A stretch of DNA of 29,803 nucleotides from Phoronis australis (lineage: Eukaryota; Phoronida; Phoronidae), in assembly GCA_002633005.1 (NCBI GenBank), contig NMRA01000362.1, positions 429,165-458,967 on the forward strand. Reading direction: 5' to 3'. Shown here one piece after another: positions 12,501-21,046 of this stretch. Numbering within the stretch: position 1 is the stretch's first letter; every line of letters starts with the position of its first letter. The position numbers and the translations under genes were made by a program. The notes under the pieces were generated by a model. That model was not told the origin of the DNA. It ran no database searches and saw nothing but the letters and a program-made list of their open reading frames with translations.

Positions 12501-15500
12501 AAATTTGTCATTGAAAAGCTTTATTTTTTAAATTTTCAGATGTATGGGGTTTTGATGAGGCAGCTGTCAAGGTGTTGCAGACCATGAAACCTCCAGAAGT
12601 TCAAAAGCTCATACGTCGATACGCCATCTTGCTAGACGATGAGTCATCACTTCTGCCACAGGACAAAACTAAACAGTTTCATGTACGTACAGGTGACTGT
12701 AGTATCCAGGGGCAGATCCAGGATTTTGAGTTGGGAGGGGGAAGGGCGGCGTAGTAGCCAGGATTTTGCCCATCAGACATTCGCACTCCCGAACTGCCAA
12801 ATGGAATCTGGGAGAATTTTAGGCGGGGCCATGGCCAATTTGGCCCTCCCTTAAATCAGCCACTGGCATCGTAATATTTGTTGTGGTAGTCATGAGTTTT
12901 GCGATGCATGTTTAGGGTTGTTCTTCTTCTAGTTAGCACAGAATACGACGGATTAGTGAAATTTTATTTCATTAAATTTGACAAAGAATATTACGAAGAT
13001 TTTAGTCTATAATTACTTCGGTTTGTACTGTGCAGATGTTACAAAATAGTAAAGTTTACATGTACTTATTTGCAGCACTCTTTATCAACCTTTGAAAAAT
13101 AGAAGACATACCGTTTTGACATTAAATTTTGTTTTTGTGCACAATCAGTGACATTTTCACGTACATTTGTTAAAAATTATTGACTTAAAGCTGCTTTTGA
13201 TAGAGATCACGTGTTGTAGCGAATTAGGCCTCAACTTGTTCCTTACTCAAATTAAGGTTTTATTTTTGGGCTTGTAAATAACTTTATTATTCTTTGAGGC
13301 CAGAGCTGATGAATTGGCTTGTCACAACAGGCTACTTTACGTGCACAGCATGGTCCCAGGAAATCGTCAACTGTTTGTTCCTCACAAGCCCAACAATCTT
13401 GTCTGATTTGAGTAAGGAAGTCAAGACCAGGGTAGAGTTAAGTAACGTACGTTAGTGTCTTACTAGAAAAGCAAGACTGTGAGATATTGACGTGTATTTT
13501 TAATGAAAGCACGTGATTTTGGCTAGATTTTTCTCACTTCGAGACGGTTATTGAACTCGACCAAGGTTTATAACGGCTAGTGGTCTAGTTTAGTTTTGTA
13601 TTTTTTGACAAAAGGCAGGTTTAAATAAATTTCCAAGGTGCATTTAGCGGTAGGTGTGTAGTTCAATTAGCCATGCATGTGTCGCAGCTAAAGTGCTCTA
13701 CTCATGGGTTCTGCAGTGTAAAATATTCATGTGAAATAATATGTTGATGTACAAGGTTTGTCATGATTGACACGTGCGTTTCATGAGGGAAATCTCAACA
13801 TGGTGCGGAAATACAGGAACTATGAAAAAAACAGCAATAAACAACAGTTTCACTAAGAATAAGGCACTCAAGTGTAACGTGATTACACTATCAGTACCAG
13901 TGCCAAACAAAGACTTAAGAGTGCTGTGTGCTTCATAGAAAAGGATCAAGATTTGTACACAAAGGCAATATACCTACTAATACTTCTGTATCTGACTTTG
14001 TGTATTCTGCTGATTGACTATCATAGAACTGAAAACAATAATTCTTTTCAGCAGCAACCAATATTTGTAATTGGCTTAGCTGAGCACAGCTCCTAAAAAT
14101 AGTTGATGGCTTTTTGTGATACGGCAGTGAGGTGCCTGAATCTTGTTCTGAAATGTATTTGAGCAGTGGCTGCAGAATTCGGGTGTTTCCATCGATTTCT
14201 CTTAAGTATATAGGATACAAATACAGACCTACAATTTCACAACTATGTTCTCTCTACGGTGAGTGAAAGCAATACAATACTTACGTATGGTATGGGTAAT
14301 TTTAATCTGCCAAAGAACGCAGTCAGTCACGAAATTGGAACCCATTTCTTAGCACTTCTTTTAAGCTGAGTATTGTTTCTTGGAACTGAATTTGATCTAC
14401 TTCTACATGTTCTTGTTCAGTGGGTAAGAGACAATGCCATTCACAAACAGGTATAACTCCCATACTTTTAGTGTGCCCAACTAATCTGTGTTTTTCTTGA
14501 GTGAATAAAAGGTTTTCTTTTGTGTTCTAGTATAGTTATCCTTGTGACCCTCAGAGAAAGTGTGAACCATCAATGTTGACACAAGAATGTCACCGCCTTC
14601 TTAGGGTCACAAATATTTTTTAGAAAGTCCATATCTTTTGGGTACAGGCAATTTAACATACTTGAAAACCTGTTAACCATTCTACGAAAGCAATTGGAGC
14701 TTTAACCTCAAAAACGAACACTTTTAGTCACCAAATAATTACTCTTGTGATTTTTTGTTACAATTTGTCTCCAGAAGACAATTTGGTGACGTAAAAACTT
14801 CATTTGAAATGTGTCAACCAGAATCCCTCATTCCCGCTAAGCCCATAAAATACATATGGAGTCGATAACATCAATTAAGTTTACAAATAAAAGTCTTGTC
14901 CTTGTTATTTTGTACCAGTGTTCCTCAAAAACAGTTGTACCCTGCATGTATTTGTCAAGTGTTTGAATATGTCTGAAAATGTGTCAAATGTATGTCGTGT
15001 ATGTGGTTGAATTTGACCGTTCTAGATGCATGCGATTACATGTCTAGTGCTTATCTTTGATCTTGTTTCGTGGTTGTCGTGTGGTTGTGTTAGATGGGCC
15101 AGTTTTGTGCTCAAATTGAAGGAATTAGATATCATAATTTTTGTATCTTGAATTTCACAATAAGTGGCTGTTATGAAAGAGCATTTACAAATCATACTGC
15201 TGAAAGCTGTGAATAAAGGAAACCAGGACAAATTCTTAAAAAGATATCCTGGTTGCAAAATTTTTCATTGAAATCTCTGGAACTTTGTAAAAGGGGAATC
15301 CATTTGTAAATAATTTGGTATTTGTAAATGAGCAGCTTTTAAAATTTGTTAATGGATTGTTTTTTAATTGTTTGACTAGTGAGGGCGCTGCATCCTAAGT
15401 CATTTGCATGTTGCAGGATGAAGAGTCAGTGACCAATCGCGTGGCTGGATTCATCTGCAAACATGTTCTGTCTTACCACACCAGCTGTGTTACATCATTG

Positions 15501-18500
15501 GTCGTTATCAACAGACCGGAATACGATAAAATATTTGTTGTAAGTTGATCCCTTTTGCATGATGTGTAGATCACAATTTAAGTTGACAGATGGCCTTGTT
15601 CAGAGATGCAAAGACCAATTATGTCTATTGTTTTATATTAGGAAGTTGTCATAATCCGATTCAGCAGTCACGAATCCCTCCTGAATGCCTGAATTAATTT
15701 ATAATGAATTGATTTTGTTCATAATGGGATTTAAAAAGTCTGGCCAGAGTTTTTAGTTCACAAGCTTTGCTTGTTTTGTCTCAGCTATGAATTTCGTCGT
15801 CAAAACTATTCCTTATCCCATTGTAATGTTTCTCCATTGTGATTCAGGTCAGTGGCGGATGGGATCAACGTCTCGTCATATGGAATCTCAGTGACGGCTG
15901 GTAAATCTTATTGATTATTCTGTCAGTACTTTTCACTGCGTATGATATTGCAAAAATGAAGATAATCAATAAAATTATTGAAAGCAATTGTGCTTCCTAA
16001 ATATGTTCCATACGTCCACCAAACTAAAATTTTAGTTAGTTCAGGGCGTATTTCTAAAAAATTAACTCTACAGTATACTCCATCTTAACGTTCAGTAGAT
16101 GTTTAAAGAGTGAACACACACGTATTGTATTTTGCATTGATTTAATAAGGTGTTAGCACATAAAAGGATTGCTGATTTTAGTCTTAGTCTTACCTTTTAC
16201 ATCCTTGTAATCTATTTAAGCTACCACGACTGTTTCCGTAACACGGCAAGTGATGCAGACATTGAGACCCTAGAATTGGCTTGTGATGGGATCATCATCA
16301 ATATGGCATACAGTGACACTACGTGAGTGAGACTTGATTATATTGCAGTTTGGGCTTGGACCCATGCAGAGAACTTGTCAGCATAGTGGCTTTGAATTTT
16401 GCGGACCGATGTAAATCATTGGTGTCAATCACACACATAGGTCTTAAGGTCAGTGAAAGTGGTTCTTTGTGAACCCTTCTCGTACAACTTCCCTAGCTAG
16501 ATGCAAGCTTACAGTAAGAAAGGTTTATGGTCCTGGCTGAGAAGACAATTTGTTGTTTTATTACCCCCTATGAATTGTGAATAGCCAAGCCTGGAATGAT
16601 TGCCATTTGTTACTTTTTTGCGCCCTTGTATTAATTTTATCAGCTTAACTATTGGTTTATGAGTGAAATCTAAGTTAAGTCCTATGCAGTGCTAATTATG
16701 TGAAGTTTACATAAGGTCATTTGGTTTTCTCAATGCAATCGCTAGCTGCATGTCAACACTCTCAGCATGCACATGCTAAACCCCACGCAAACGACATAAA
16801 TTGACAGTCGGTGAACTTCTAGCCTTTGAAAACACCTTTTGCACAGTAGTGTGATGATGGGAACTGTGATGCCTTGGTGCAAGTTTCCATTCACTTGCTG
16901 GTTTATATTTTGATGTTATTTATGAACAAGTGACGTCAGAATCTGGATGACATGAAATGCACAAAGACTTTTGAGTTTAGGGTCCTCCTGGTGGTGCAGT
17001 GGTAAAGTAGTGGCTTGTGAACAATGAGATCTTTGGATTGTACCACGACCAGTTCTGCATTACTGAGTTTACCATAGCAACAGTCTATGTGAAGGTGATT
17101 GGCCAGCATGGAGAATTATTGACTCTGAAATACGGGTTTAGAACTTCAGAAATCTGTTCGAATTATATGCCAATTAGTCTTGATCATCTTCCAGAAATGA
17201 GATAGCTTATGCATCCAGTGACAAGATGGTCTACATTCGTAAGTTCTCTCCCAATGGTGCGGACATGAAACTACTGAATACTCTGCAGGGACACGAACAG
17301 GAAATATCATCTATCAGATGGAATGCAATCCTGGGCAAGTGGATAACGGGCTCAGAGGATGGCACTATACGTATCTGGGTATGTTTGAACTATTGCATAT
17401 TTATACACAAATACGTGTAAAATCGTAACGTTTGCTACTATTGTCACGAAGATTGACTAATTATGGCATGACTGTATGTTCATAGTGAGATAAATTCTTT
17501 TGAAACTCTAAACACAGATTTTGAATAACCTCATGGTGGATGACTCCATTTTGCATCCCAGAATGCCAAGTGTTACACAAAGTGAGATCAATTTCCTAAA
17601 GGTCTAATGTTCTACAACTACATCTGCAAAGAATCAAATTGCAATTTTCGTGAAGAAATCTTTTAACTTTATGTTCTTGACATTCCGAGTATGTTAATTA
17701 AATTCTGCTCTTTTTCCTTTACAGTCGGGGCGTGGAATGAATGAATGCGAACAGGTCCTGTCTACTCAAGGCCCTGTCGCTTCTTTGTGTATTGATATTG
17801 TCAACGGTAGTATCATAGCTGGAGTTGAGGACGTCATCAAGTAAGTGCAAATATATCATACTAAGAACTTTCATTTACAATTTTGAGAAACACTCATGGT
17901 GTCTGATGATAGTCGCTGAACAAATAGTTAAGTTTTTAGGTCATACCGTGAAGAGTTATGTTTTTACGCCAGGTGGTGAAAGTCACTATGCAAAAAAGTC
18001 GGCATTGACACCTACAAAATTCTGTACCACCACCAGCAAACATGTACAGGCTTTTAAAAGCATGATTATATTTTTGTGTTCTAATTCCTGAGAAGTAACC
18101 TTTTAAAGCTTTAAGGGCACTTAACTCAATGATTGTGTGTAACCTTTTAAAGCTTTAAGGGCACTNTTTGCTACTGTTGTCACGAAGATTGATTAATTAT
18201 GGCATGACTGTATGTTCATAGTGAGATAAATTCTTTTGAAACTCTAATCACAGATTTTGATAACCTCATGGTGGATGACTCCATTTTACATCCCAGAATG
18301 CCAAGTGTTTCACAAAGTGAGATCAATTTCCTAAAGGTATATTCTACAACTACATCTGCAAAGAATCAAGGTGCAATTTTCGTGAAGAAATCTTTTAACT
18401 TTATGTTCTTGACATTCCGAGTATAGTAAGCAAATTCTGCTCTTTTTCCTTTACAGTCGGGGCGTGGAATGAATGAATGCGAACAGGTCCTGTCTACTCA

Positions 18501-19999
18501 AGGCCCTGTCGCTTCTTTGTGTATTGATATTGTCAACGGTAGTATCATAGCTGGAGTTGAGGACGTCATCAAGTAAGTGCAAATATATCATACTAAGAAC
18601 TTTCATTTACAATTTTGAGAAACACTGGCGTCTGATGATAGTCGCTGAACGAATAGTTAAGTTTTTAGGTCATACCGTGAAGAGTTATGTTTTTACGCCA
18701 GGTGGTGAAAGTCACTATGCAAAAAAGTCGGCATTGACACCTACAAAATTCTGTACCACCACCAGCAAACATGTACAGGCTTTTGAAAGCATGATTATAT
18801 TTTTGTGTTCTAATTCCTGAGAAGTAACCTTTTAAAGCTTTAAGGGCACTTAACTCAATGATTGTGTGTAACCTTTTAAAGCTTTAAGGGCACTTAACTC
18901 AGTGATTGCGTCTGAATAGCTCTGTAAAATTCCCTAAAAACTGCCAAACATGGTGTAGTCATGTTTACGTTGGTATGCACATGTGAAACTTGACTCTAGT
19001 TAATGATATCTGTGTTGTCTTTTCAGAGTCTATGAACCTGAAAGTTACAGACTGGTGCAGACTAATGTTGGCCATTCTGATGACGTGCGCTGCATTCTGC
19101 ATGTGCCGGAGAGAAACCAGGTAAGGAACGTTCTCTGATCCCAGTTTTGGGGTTCCTTTATGTAGTGGAATTATCTCTCTAAAGTCTTTTTAAGTTCCAC
19201 ACAGCGCTAGTTAGATGATATTGAAAACTCAGATCTCAAAATGTATTAAATTGAGTTTGAGGTAATGATTAATGCTATACATACAATTAGTGGACTCTGC
19301 AGTACTCAGACCGTAGTGTACCATGTAAAGTCGGGAGATGCAAGCTCACCATACTAAAAGCATCTGAAAACAGTTGTACTCCAAAACAAAAACCAATTAA
19401 ACAAAGTTTTTTTTGTCATATCGTTGCATGTGGGTTAAAATTTTTGTTCATTTTCTACTGAGAGTATAGCCCAGGGAAACGAGACCCCAAAATCTTGGAC
19501 CCATTCTTAAAATGCTGTTATCAAAATAGCTACACCTATGGGAGAATCTGTGCCTCTGGAAAAACGTCACGCGAGCGGAGTGAAACGTTGTGGTTGGGTA
19601 ATGTCCTCGATACAATTCACAACTCGACCGAGGTCAATTAATACCTTGTCACTGATTATAGGTTTTATTATTTTAATCAATCGTTTGCCTGTGGTGTGTT
19701 CATCAAATAATTGTGTTTGAAAGCACTCTTTAATAAAACCTATGATTGAAAACTTGTAGATGAGGTACATTTTACTTTGCTCTTTTTTTGTTCAGTACAT
19801 ATCGGTTTCTTGGGATAAGACAATAAGGATTTGGAATTCGTTTAAACTGTCGAAGCGAAAGCGAATCCAGAAAGAGCCGGAGACAACTCCTGAAGCCCAT
19901 TCAGCCGTCAAGACCCCAGAAAAGTCAAGGTCGAGGAATCGTACATCAATAGTTCAAGCAATGGCAACTGGAGTAGAAGATGTCGAAGCCACAGCATAG
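488..19999 (+). CDS. WD40 double-propeller protein, 3' part of a spliced gene (gene-level entry, 15 exons)
   Basis: Join 488-556, 1631-1911, 3544-3642, 4446-4536, 5164-5314, 7430-7504, 11711-11804, 12540-12682, 15417-15539, 15848-15900, 16221-16322, 17195-17378, one of 17725-17840 or 18457-18572, 19027-19120 and 19796-19999. All junctions are GT/AG and all phases agree, giving 625 residues plus TAG. WD40 blade ends visible in order include GSFDKTVKIW, SRRQLLSWK, GDSSGVITKWE, ASEDGNIYVW, GGWDQRLVIW, SSDKMVYIRKF, GSEDGTIRIW, GVEDVIKVYEP and SWDKTIRIW. A Lys-rich then acidic linker (about residues 180-255) separates two blade groups, which suggests two propellers, the first losing its early blades off the left edge. 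Such proteins are scaffolds; no enzyme motif is seen. The tail after the last blade is basic (KLSKRKR). I do not recognise the orthologue; long ciliary or cytoskeletal WD-repeat proteins are one possibility, unproven. Confidence 0.85.
557..1630 (+). other. Intron of the WD40 gene, holds a perfect hairpin
   Basis: It begins GTAAGT and ends ATTACAG. No coding signal apart from short chance frames. The only structure I noticed is the inverted repeat at 1318-1359. Confidence 0.8.
1318..1359. repeat. Perfect 16-bp inverted repeat (hairpin)
   Basis: AGACCGTCCCGAGTTG at 1318-1333 is followed by a 10-base loop and its exact reverse complement at 1344-1359. The stem is GC-rich inside an AT-rich intron. 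It is shorter than a normal animal pre-miRNA stem. Confidence 0.85.
1631..1911 (+). CDS. WD40 gene exon 2 (largest exon)
   Basis: Acceptor ATTACAG, donor GTAAAT. It completes the split Trp and reads VVTGSFDKTVKIWSSDGKL, a canonical WD40 blade end with DK-x-VKIW. A degenerate blade with WVAAGMSWAYLFD follows, then an acidic stretch (EQEDEYKY) and the start of another blade (FFPELNQVLG). It ends in phase 1. Confidence 0.9.
1912..3543 (+). other. Intron of the WD40 gene
   Basis: 1.6 kb, begins GTAAAT and ends TTCCAG. The piece near 2598-2640 (TTTTCACCAT, then GTTGAATTTTGACA) loosely resembles 5560-5600 in another intron and may be an old dispersed repeat. No coding sequence seen. Confidence 0.75.
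3544..3642 (+). CDS. WD40 gene exon 3
   Basis: Acceptor TTTCCAG, donor GTAAGT. It reads GSTSRRQLLSWKYNASGCI and continues to ALETITY. The LLSWK end is a degenerate WD motif. Incoming phase 1 and outgoing phase 1 fit both neighbours. Confidence 0.85.
3643..4445 (+). other. Intron of the WD40 gene with a dispersed repeat copy
   Basis: Begins GTAAGT and ends TTTTAG. Contains the diverged repeat at 3711-3996. Short frames at 4101-4319 on both strands have no recognisable similarity. Confidence 0.75.
3711..3996 (+). repeat. Dispersed repeat, copy A
   Basis: Collinear with 23231-23506 in the same orientation. Shared blocks in order: TGCG-TCAC near the start, TTTTTGAAAAA-TGCACAAAG, TTTGAAAC, GAGTAA-AA, then ACCGAC and CTCGATTTTCAA, ending TTATG-TTTTTGG. 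By eye about two thirds of positions agree. It encodes nothing obvious. Confidence 0.6.
4446..4536 (+). CDS. WD40 gene exon 4
   Basis: Acceptor ATTTTAG, donor GTGAGA. It reads RKVPLLLFSGDSSGVITKWE, a good WD40 blade core, then RMQSNHFMY. This is probably the last blade of the first propeller. Confidence 0.87.
4537..5163 (+). other. Intron of the WD40 gene
   Basis: Begins GTGAGA and ends TTTCAG. Nothing recognised. The frame continuing to 4796 is read-through of exon 4. Confidence 0.75.
5164..5314 (+). CDS. WD40 gene exon 5, basic linker
   Basis: Acceptor TTTTCAG, donor GTGAGT. The first base completes Ser. The encoded text is Lys-rich and probably disordered (IADIKNNKKKATEQKSKPK), then SYAYAKPLIST. 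No blade motif is present. It ends in phase 0. Confidence 0.8.
5315..7429 (+). other. Intron of the WD40 gene
   Basis: 2.1 kb, begins GTGAGT and ends CACAG. Short open frames on both strands, including a 136-codon minus-strand frame at 7000-7410, show no family motif. No RNA gene seen. Confidence 0.7.
7430..7504 (+). CDS. WD40 gene exon 6, acidic linker
   Basis: Acceptor CACACAG after a pyrimidine-rich tract. It reads PPDSDEPMKDEELITDSEDT and then PPEPL, an acidic, proline-containing linker. The donor is placed at GTAGTC (7505) because it gives the phase 0 needed by the next exon; the open frame runs on to 7597, so this end is the least certain in the gene. Confidence 0.65.
7814..7957. mobile_element. 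Fold-back (MITE-like) element
   Basis: Arms of about 58 bp: AACAGCTT at 7814 pairs with AAGCTGTT ending at 7957, and GACTTATTCTTATTAAAATG pairs with the block GATAAGAATAAGCC at 7925-7938. A short AT-rich centre contains GGGGCCC. The arms are diverged and there is no transposase. It looks like a non-autonomous DNA element; the family is unknown. Confidence 0.65.
10188..10284. mobile_element. Fold-back element with a long stem
   Basis: Left arm 10188-10226 (CACAGGGGTCCTG, then TTTTGAGAACCAGTTT) pairs with right arm 10246-10284 (AAACTGGTTCTCAAAA, then GGAACCCCTGTAAGTGAC) with few mismatches. The 19-base centre contains most of the palindrome GACAGCTGTC. Confidence 0.7.
11711..11804 (+). CDS. 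WD40 gene exon 7
   Basis: Acceptor TTTTCAG, donor GTGAGT. It reads KISKDPLIGILNAVFVEELD and then VILAASEDGNI, with the blade closing in the next exon as YVWGFD. It opens the second propeller and follows a 4.2-kb intron. Confidence 0.87.
11805..12539 (+). other. Intron of the WD40 gene
   Basis: Begins GTGAGT and ends TTTTCAG. No coding or repeat structure recognised. Confidence 0.75.
12540..12682 (+). CDS. WD40 gene exon 8
   Basis: Acceptor TTTTCAG. It completes Tyr and reads VWGFDEAAVKVLQTMKPPEV, with a long polar insertion to DKTKQFH. Two donors are possible, GTACGT at 12683 and GTGACT at 12693. Only the first leaves phase 0, as the next exon requires. Confidence 0.82.
12707..12865. mobile_element. 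Short hAT-type MITE-like element
   Basis: The left end CAGGGGCAGATCCAGGATTT and the reverse complement of the right end, CAGTGGCTGATTTAAGG, share the CAG-x-GGC-x-GAT pattern typical of hAT-type terminal inverted repeats. It is 159 bp with a G-rich interior and no transposase. I could not find a clean 8-bp target duplication, so the exact ends are uncertain. Confidence 0.45.
13235..13425. mobile_element. Fold-back (MITE-like) element
   Basis: The left arm 13235-13274 contains CTTGTTCCTTACTCAAAT and GGGCTTGT. The right arm 13384-13425 contains ACAAGCCC and ATTTGAGTAAGGAAGTCAAG, its diverged reverse complement. The spacer is about 109 bp and non-coding. Confidence 0.6.
14542..14612. repeat. Short imperfect inverted repeat
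   Basis: TTGTGACCCTCAGAGAA at 14542-14558 faces TTCTTAGGGTCACAA at 14598-14612. The perfect core is 10 bp. It may be the ends of a tiny DNA element or chance. Confidence 0.4.
15417..15539 (+). CDS. WD40 gene exon 9
   Basis: Acceptor TTTGCATGTTGCAG, donor GTAAGT, 41 codons in phase 0. It reads DEESVTNRVAGFICKHVLSY, then HTSCVTSLVVI and the start of strand b (YDKIFV). HTSCVTSL is a WD40 GH-dipeptide and strand-a equivalent. Confidence 0.87.
15540..16220 (+). other. Two short introns flanking exon 10
   Basis: Introns 15540-15847 and 15901-16220 have normal borders (GTAAGT to ATTCAG, GTAAAT to TTTAAG). Nothing else recognised in either. Confidence 0.75.
15848..15900 (+). CDS. WD40 gene exon 10
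   Basis: Acceptor GATTCAG, donor GTAAAT. It reads VSGGWDQRLVIWNLSDG and closes the blade opened in exon 9 with a strong WD signature. It ends two bases into a Cys codon. Confidence 0.88.
16221..16322 (+). CDS. WD40 gene exon 11
   Basis: Acceptor ATTTAAG, donor GTGAGT. It reads YHDCFRNTASDADIETLELA and then CDGIIINMAYSDT. IINMAYSDTTNEIAYASSD across the junction is a blade in the usual pattern. Confidence 0.83.
16323..17194 (+). other. Intron of the WD40 gene with a tRNA-like relic
   Basis: Begins GTGAGT and ends TTCCAG. Contains the degenerate tRNA-like segment at 16987-17052; no coding sequence seen. Confidence 0.75.
16987..17052 (+). repeat. Degenerate tRNA-derived (SINE-head-like) sequence
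   Basis: CCTGGTGGTGCAGTGGTAAA resembles a tRNA 5' end and A box. The segment closes with ACGACCAG, which can pair CTGGT with ACCAG as an acceptor stem, and GGATTGTACC sits where a B box (GGTTCGAATCC) would be, but is degenerate. It is not a functional tRNA; it may be an old SINE head. Confidence 0.4.
17195..17378 (+). CDS. WD40 gene exon 12
   Basis: Acceptor CTTCCAG, donor GTATGT right after a Trp codon. It holds NEIAYASSDKMVYIRKF, then GHEQEISSIRW and WITGSEDGTIRIW, that is the end of one blade and one complete textbook blade with GH and IW. Confidence 0.92.
17379..17724 (+). other. Intron of the WD40 gene, part of a duplicated block
   Basis: From 17431 onward this intron is the same sequence as 18167-18456, with several substitutions and small indels. 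Confidence 0.75.
17725..17840 (+). CDS. WD40 gene exon 13, first copy
   Basis: Acceptor TTTACAG, donor GTAAGT, 116 nt. It reads SGRGMNECEQVLSTQGPVAS, then LCIDIVNGSIIAGVEDVI. It has the same encoded sequence as 18457-18572. Only one copy can be used: 116 is not a multiple of three, and joining both gives a stop within six codons. Confidence 0.8.
18166..18166. other. Single N (assembly join)
   Basis: This is the only undetermined base I found. It sits precisely between the two copies of the duplicated block. Confidence 0.95.
18457..18572 (+). CDS. WD40 gene exon 13, second copy (probable assembly duplicate)
   Basis: I read the same 116 coding bases as in 17725-17840, with the same splice signals and diverged introns around them. 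It lies just right of the N at 18166. The real gene probably has one such exon; this copy joins in frame to exon 14 as well as the first one does. Confidence 0.6.
18824..18911 (+). repeat. Two-copy 44-bp tandem repeat
   Basis: GTAACCTTTTAAAGCTTTAA starts at 18824 and again at 18868, each followed by GGGCACTTAACTCA. The same start appears at 18095 and 18139, where the second unit is cut by the N. This small repeat probably helped break the assembly here. Confidence 0.85.
19027..19120 (+). CDS. WD40 gene exon 14
   Basis: Acceptor TTTTCAG, donor GTAAGG. It completes Lys and reads VYEPESYRLVQTNVGHSDDV and then RCILHVPERNQ. GHSDDVRCIL is a clear WD40 GH plus strand a. Confidence 0.9.
19121..19795 (+). 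other. Last intron of the WD40 gene
   Basis: Begins GTAAGG and ends TTGTTCAG. An imperfect inverted repeat lies at 19653-19748 (ATAGGTTTTATTA facing TAATAAAACCTAT). No exon seen. Confidence 0.75.
19796..19999 (+). CDS. WD40 gene last coding exon
   Basis: Acceptor TTGTTCAG after a T-rich tract. It reads YISVSWDKTIRIWNSFK, the final blade, then a basic and polar tail (KLSKRKRIQK, later TPEKSRSRNRTS) and TAG at 19997-19999. The Arg/Lys cluster could act in nuclear import or in binding nucleic acid or tubulin; that is inference. Confidence 0.9.
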   Translation, partial: YISVSWDKTIRIWNSFKLSKRKRIQKEPETTPEAHSAVKTPEKSRSRNRTSIVQAMATGVEDVEATA

Positions 20000-20232
20000 G
20001 AAAGTTGTCTTGGAAGGATTGGTTTAGTGTAAAGGGAATGTCACGTAGACCAATCACATTGCATAAAAGCTTAATAATGCTAAATCCTTGGTCAAGTTCC
20101 ACAGCCGCAAGAATCTCGCAAAGCTTTGATTGATTTAACATTGATTGACCAGAAACACTGTTAAATCTAATACAAAACTGCGAAGAGATAAACAAGGATA
20201 TGAACCTAAAATAAGACCAAGGTACAAGTAAA

Positions 20233-20238
20233 AATAAA
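20233..20238 (+). promoter_or_regulatory. Candidate polyadenylation signal of the WD40 gene
   Basis: AATAAA, 234 bases after the stop codon. Further AATAAA hexamers lie at 20813 and 22297, so the true site is not settled. Confidence 0.35.
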
Positions 20239-21046
20239 CTAAAAAAGGACAATTAGGGTCTGGATGACACAAAATTAGAAACTTATTTCTGTCGTGTGGG
20301 CTGGTGTCATCAAATGCTTTACTTGTAACCTGTGATGATATCAAAAACATGCAGATGATCTTGTTTTTGCGAGGTTCTAGTGTCTGCAGAACTCATGCCT
20401 GATAATTTTATCAAATGTAGAATTTTATCTAGACTTAAACGTAATTTTTGTACTGAACATTCTCGTCCCTTCAATTGTGACATTTACATGCTTTTTCATG
20501 AATTTACTGAAATCAAATTTCAGGGTATATGAAAATGTTTCTTTTGCTATTGAAAATACAAAAACCCTACTAAGAAAATTTTGTGTTTGAAACATGCAAG
20601 AATTTTCACATTTAATAGCCATCTATCAAGTGATGTTTTGTACGTTCAAGGGATACCGTAAACTAAATGGAGATTGGTCAGTTTCTCACAAGAATTCAGC
20701 AATAATGAAAATGTAGTGCATCATAGAAAATATTTGCACGCGTAATTTCATATACATGGCATTTTCATTTTGTGACATTCCAAAAGGTAAGAATGATTTT
20801 CGTTTTACAAACAATAAATTGATTTTTTACACATTTGATTACCACTTTAATGATGTAAGGGGGTGCTAATATTTCCAAAGTCTGCTGAATGTTTTTCTTT
20901 TGCTTTACTTTTAAGTCACTTAACTTAACTTGAGCACATGCAATTATTTCGAATGCAAAACACAGTGTGAAGAATATTAATTTTCAATGGCCAATGTCGG
21001 CAGCCAAAAATGCTCGTCATTAATATGTGTACTTGTGCGTCCACTA

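Larger units (their letters stand above)
12683..15416 (+). other. Intron of the WD40 gene with mobile-element relics
   Basis: 2.7 kb, begins GTACGT and ends TTGCAG. Holds a hAT-like short element right after the donor (12707-12865), a fold-back element (13235-13425) and a short inverted repeat (14542-14612). No exon seen. Confidence 0.7.
17431..18894 (+). repeat. Tandem copy of about 730 bp around a single N (unmerged contig overlap)
   Basis: Copy 1 is 17431-18165 and copy 2 is 18167-18894, with N at 18166. Copy 1 ends and copy 2 begins exactly at the N. The exon inside reads identically; the introns differ at about a dozen or more places. This is the geometry of two contig ends that overlap but were not collapsed. 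Confidence 0.88.

Noticed and set aside
17825-18091. Two nearly identical open frames (17825-18091 and 18557-18820) that look like a duplicated small gene
   Set aside because: They begin at exon 13 donors and read intron sequence. Their likeness comes from the duplicated block around the N.
18457-18572. True mutually exclusive exon pair with 17725-17840
   Set aside because: The encoded sequences read the same, so a choice between them would change nothing. The N and the end-to-start overlap explain the pair better.
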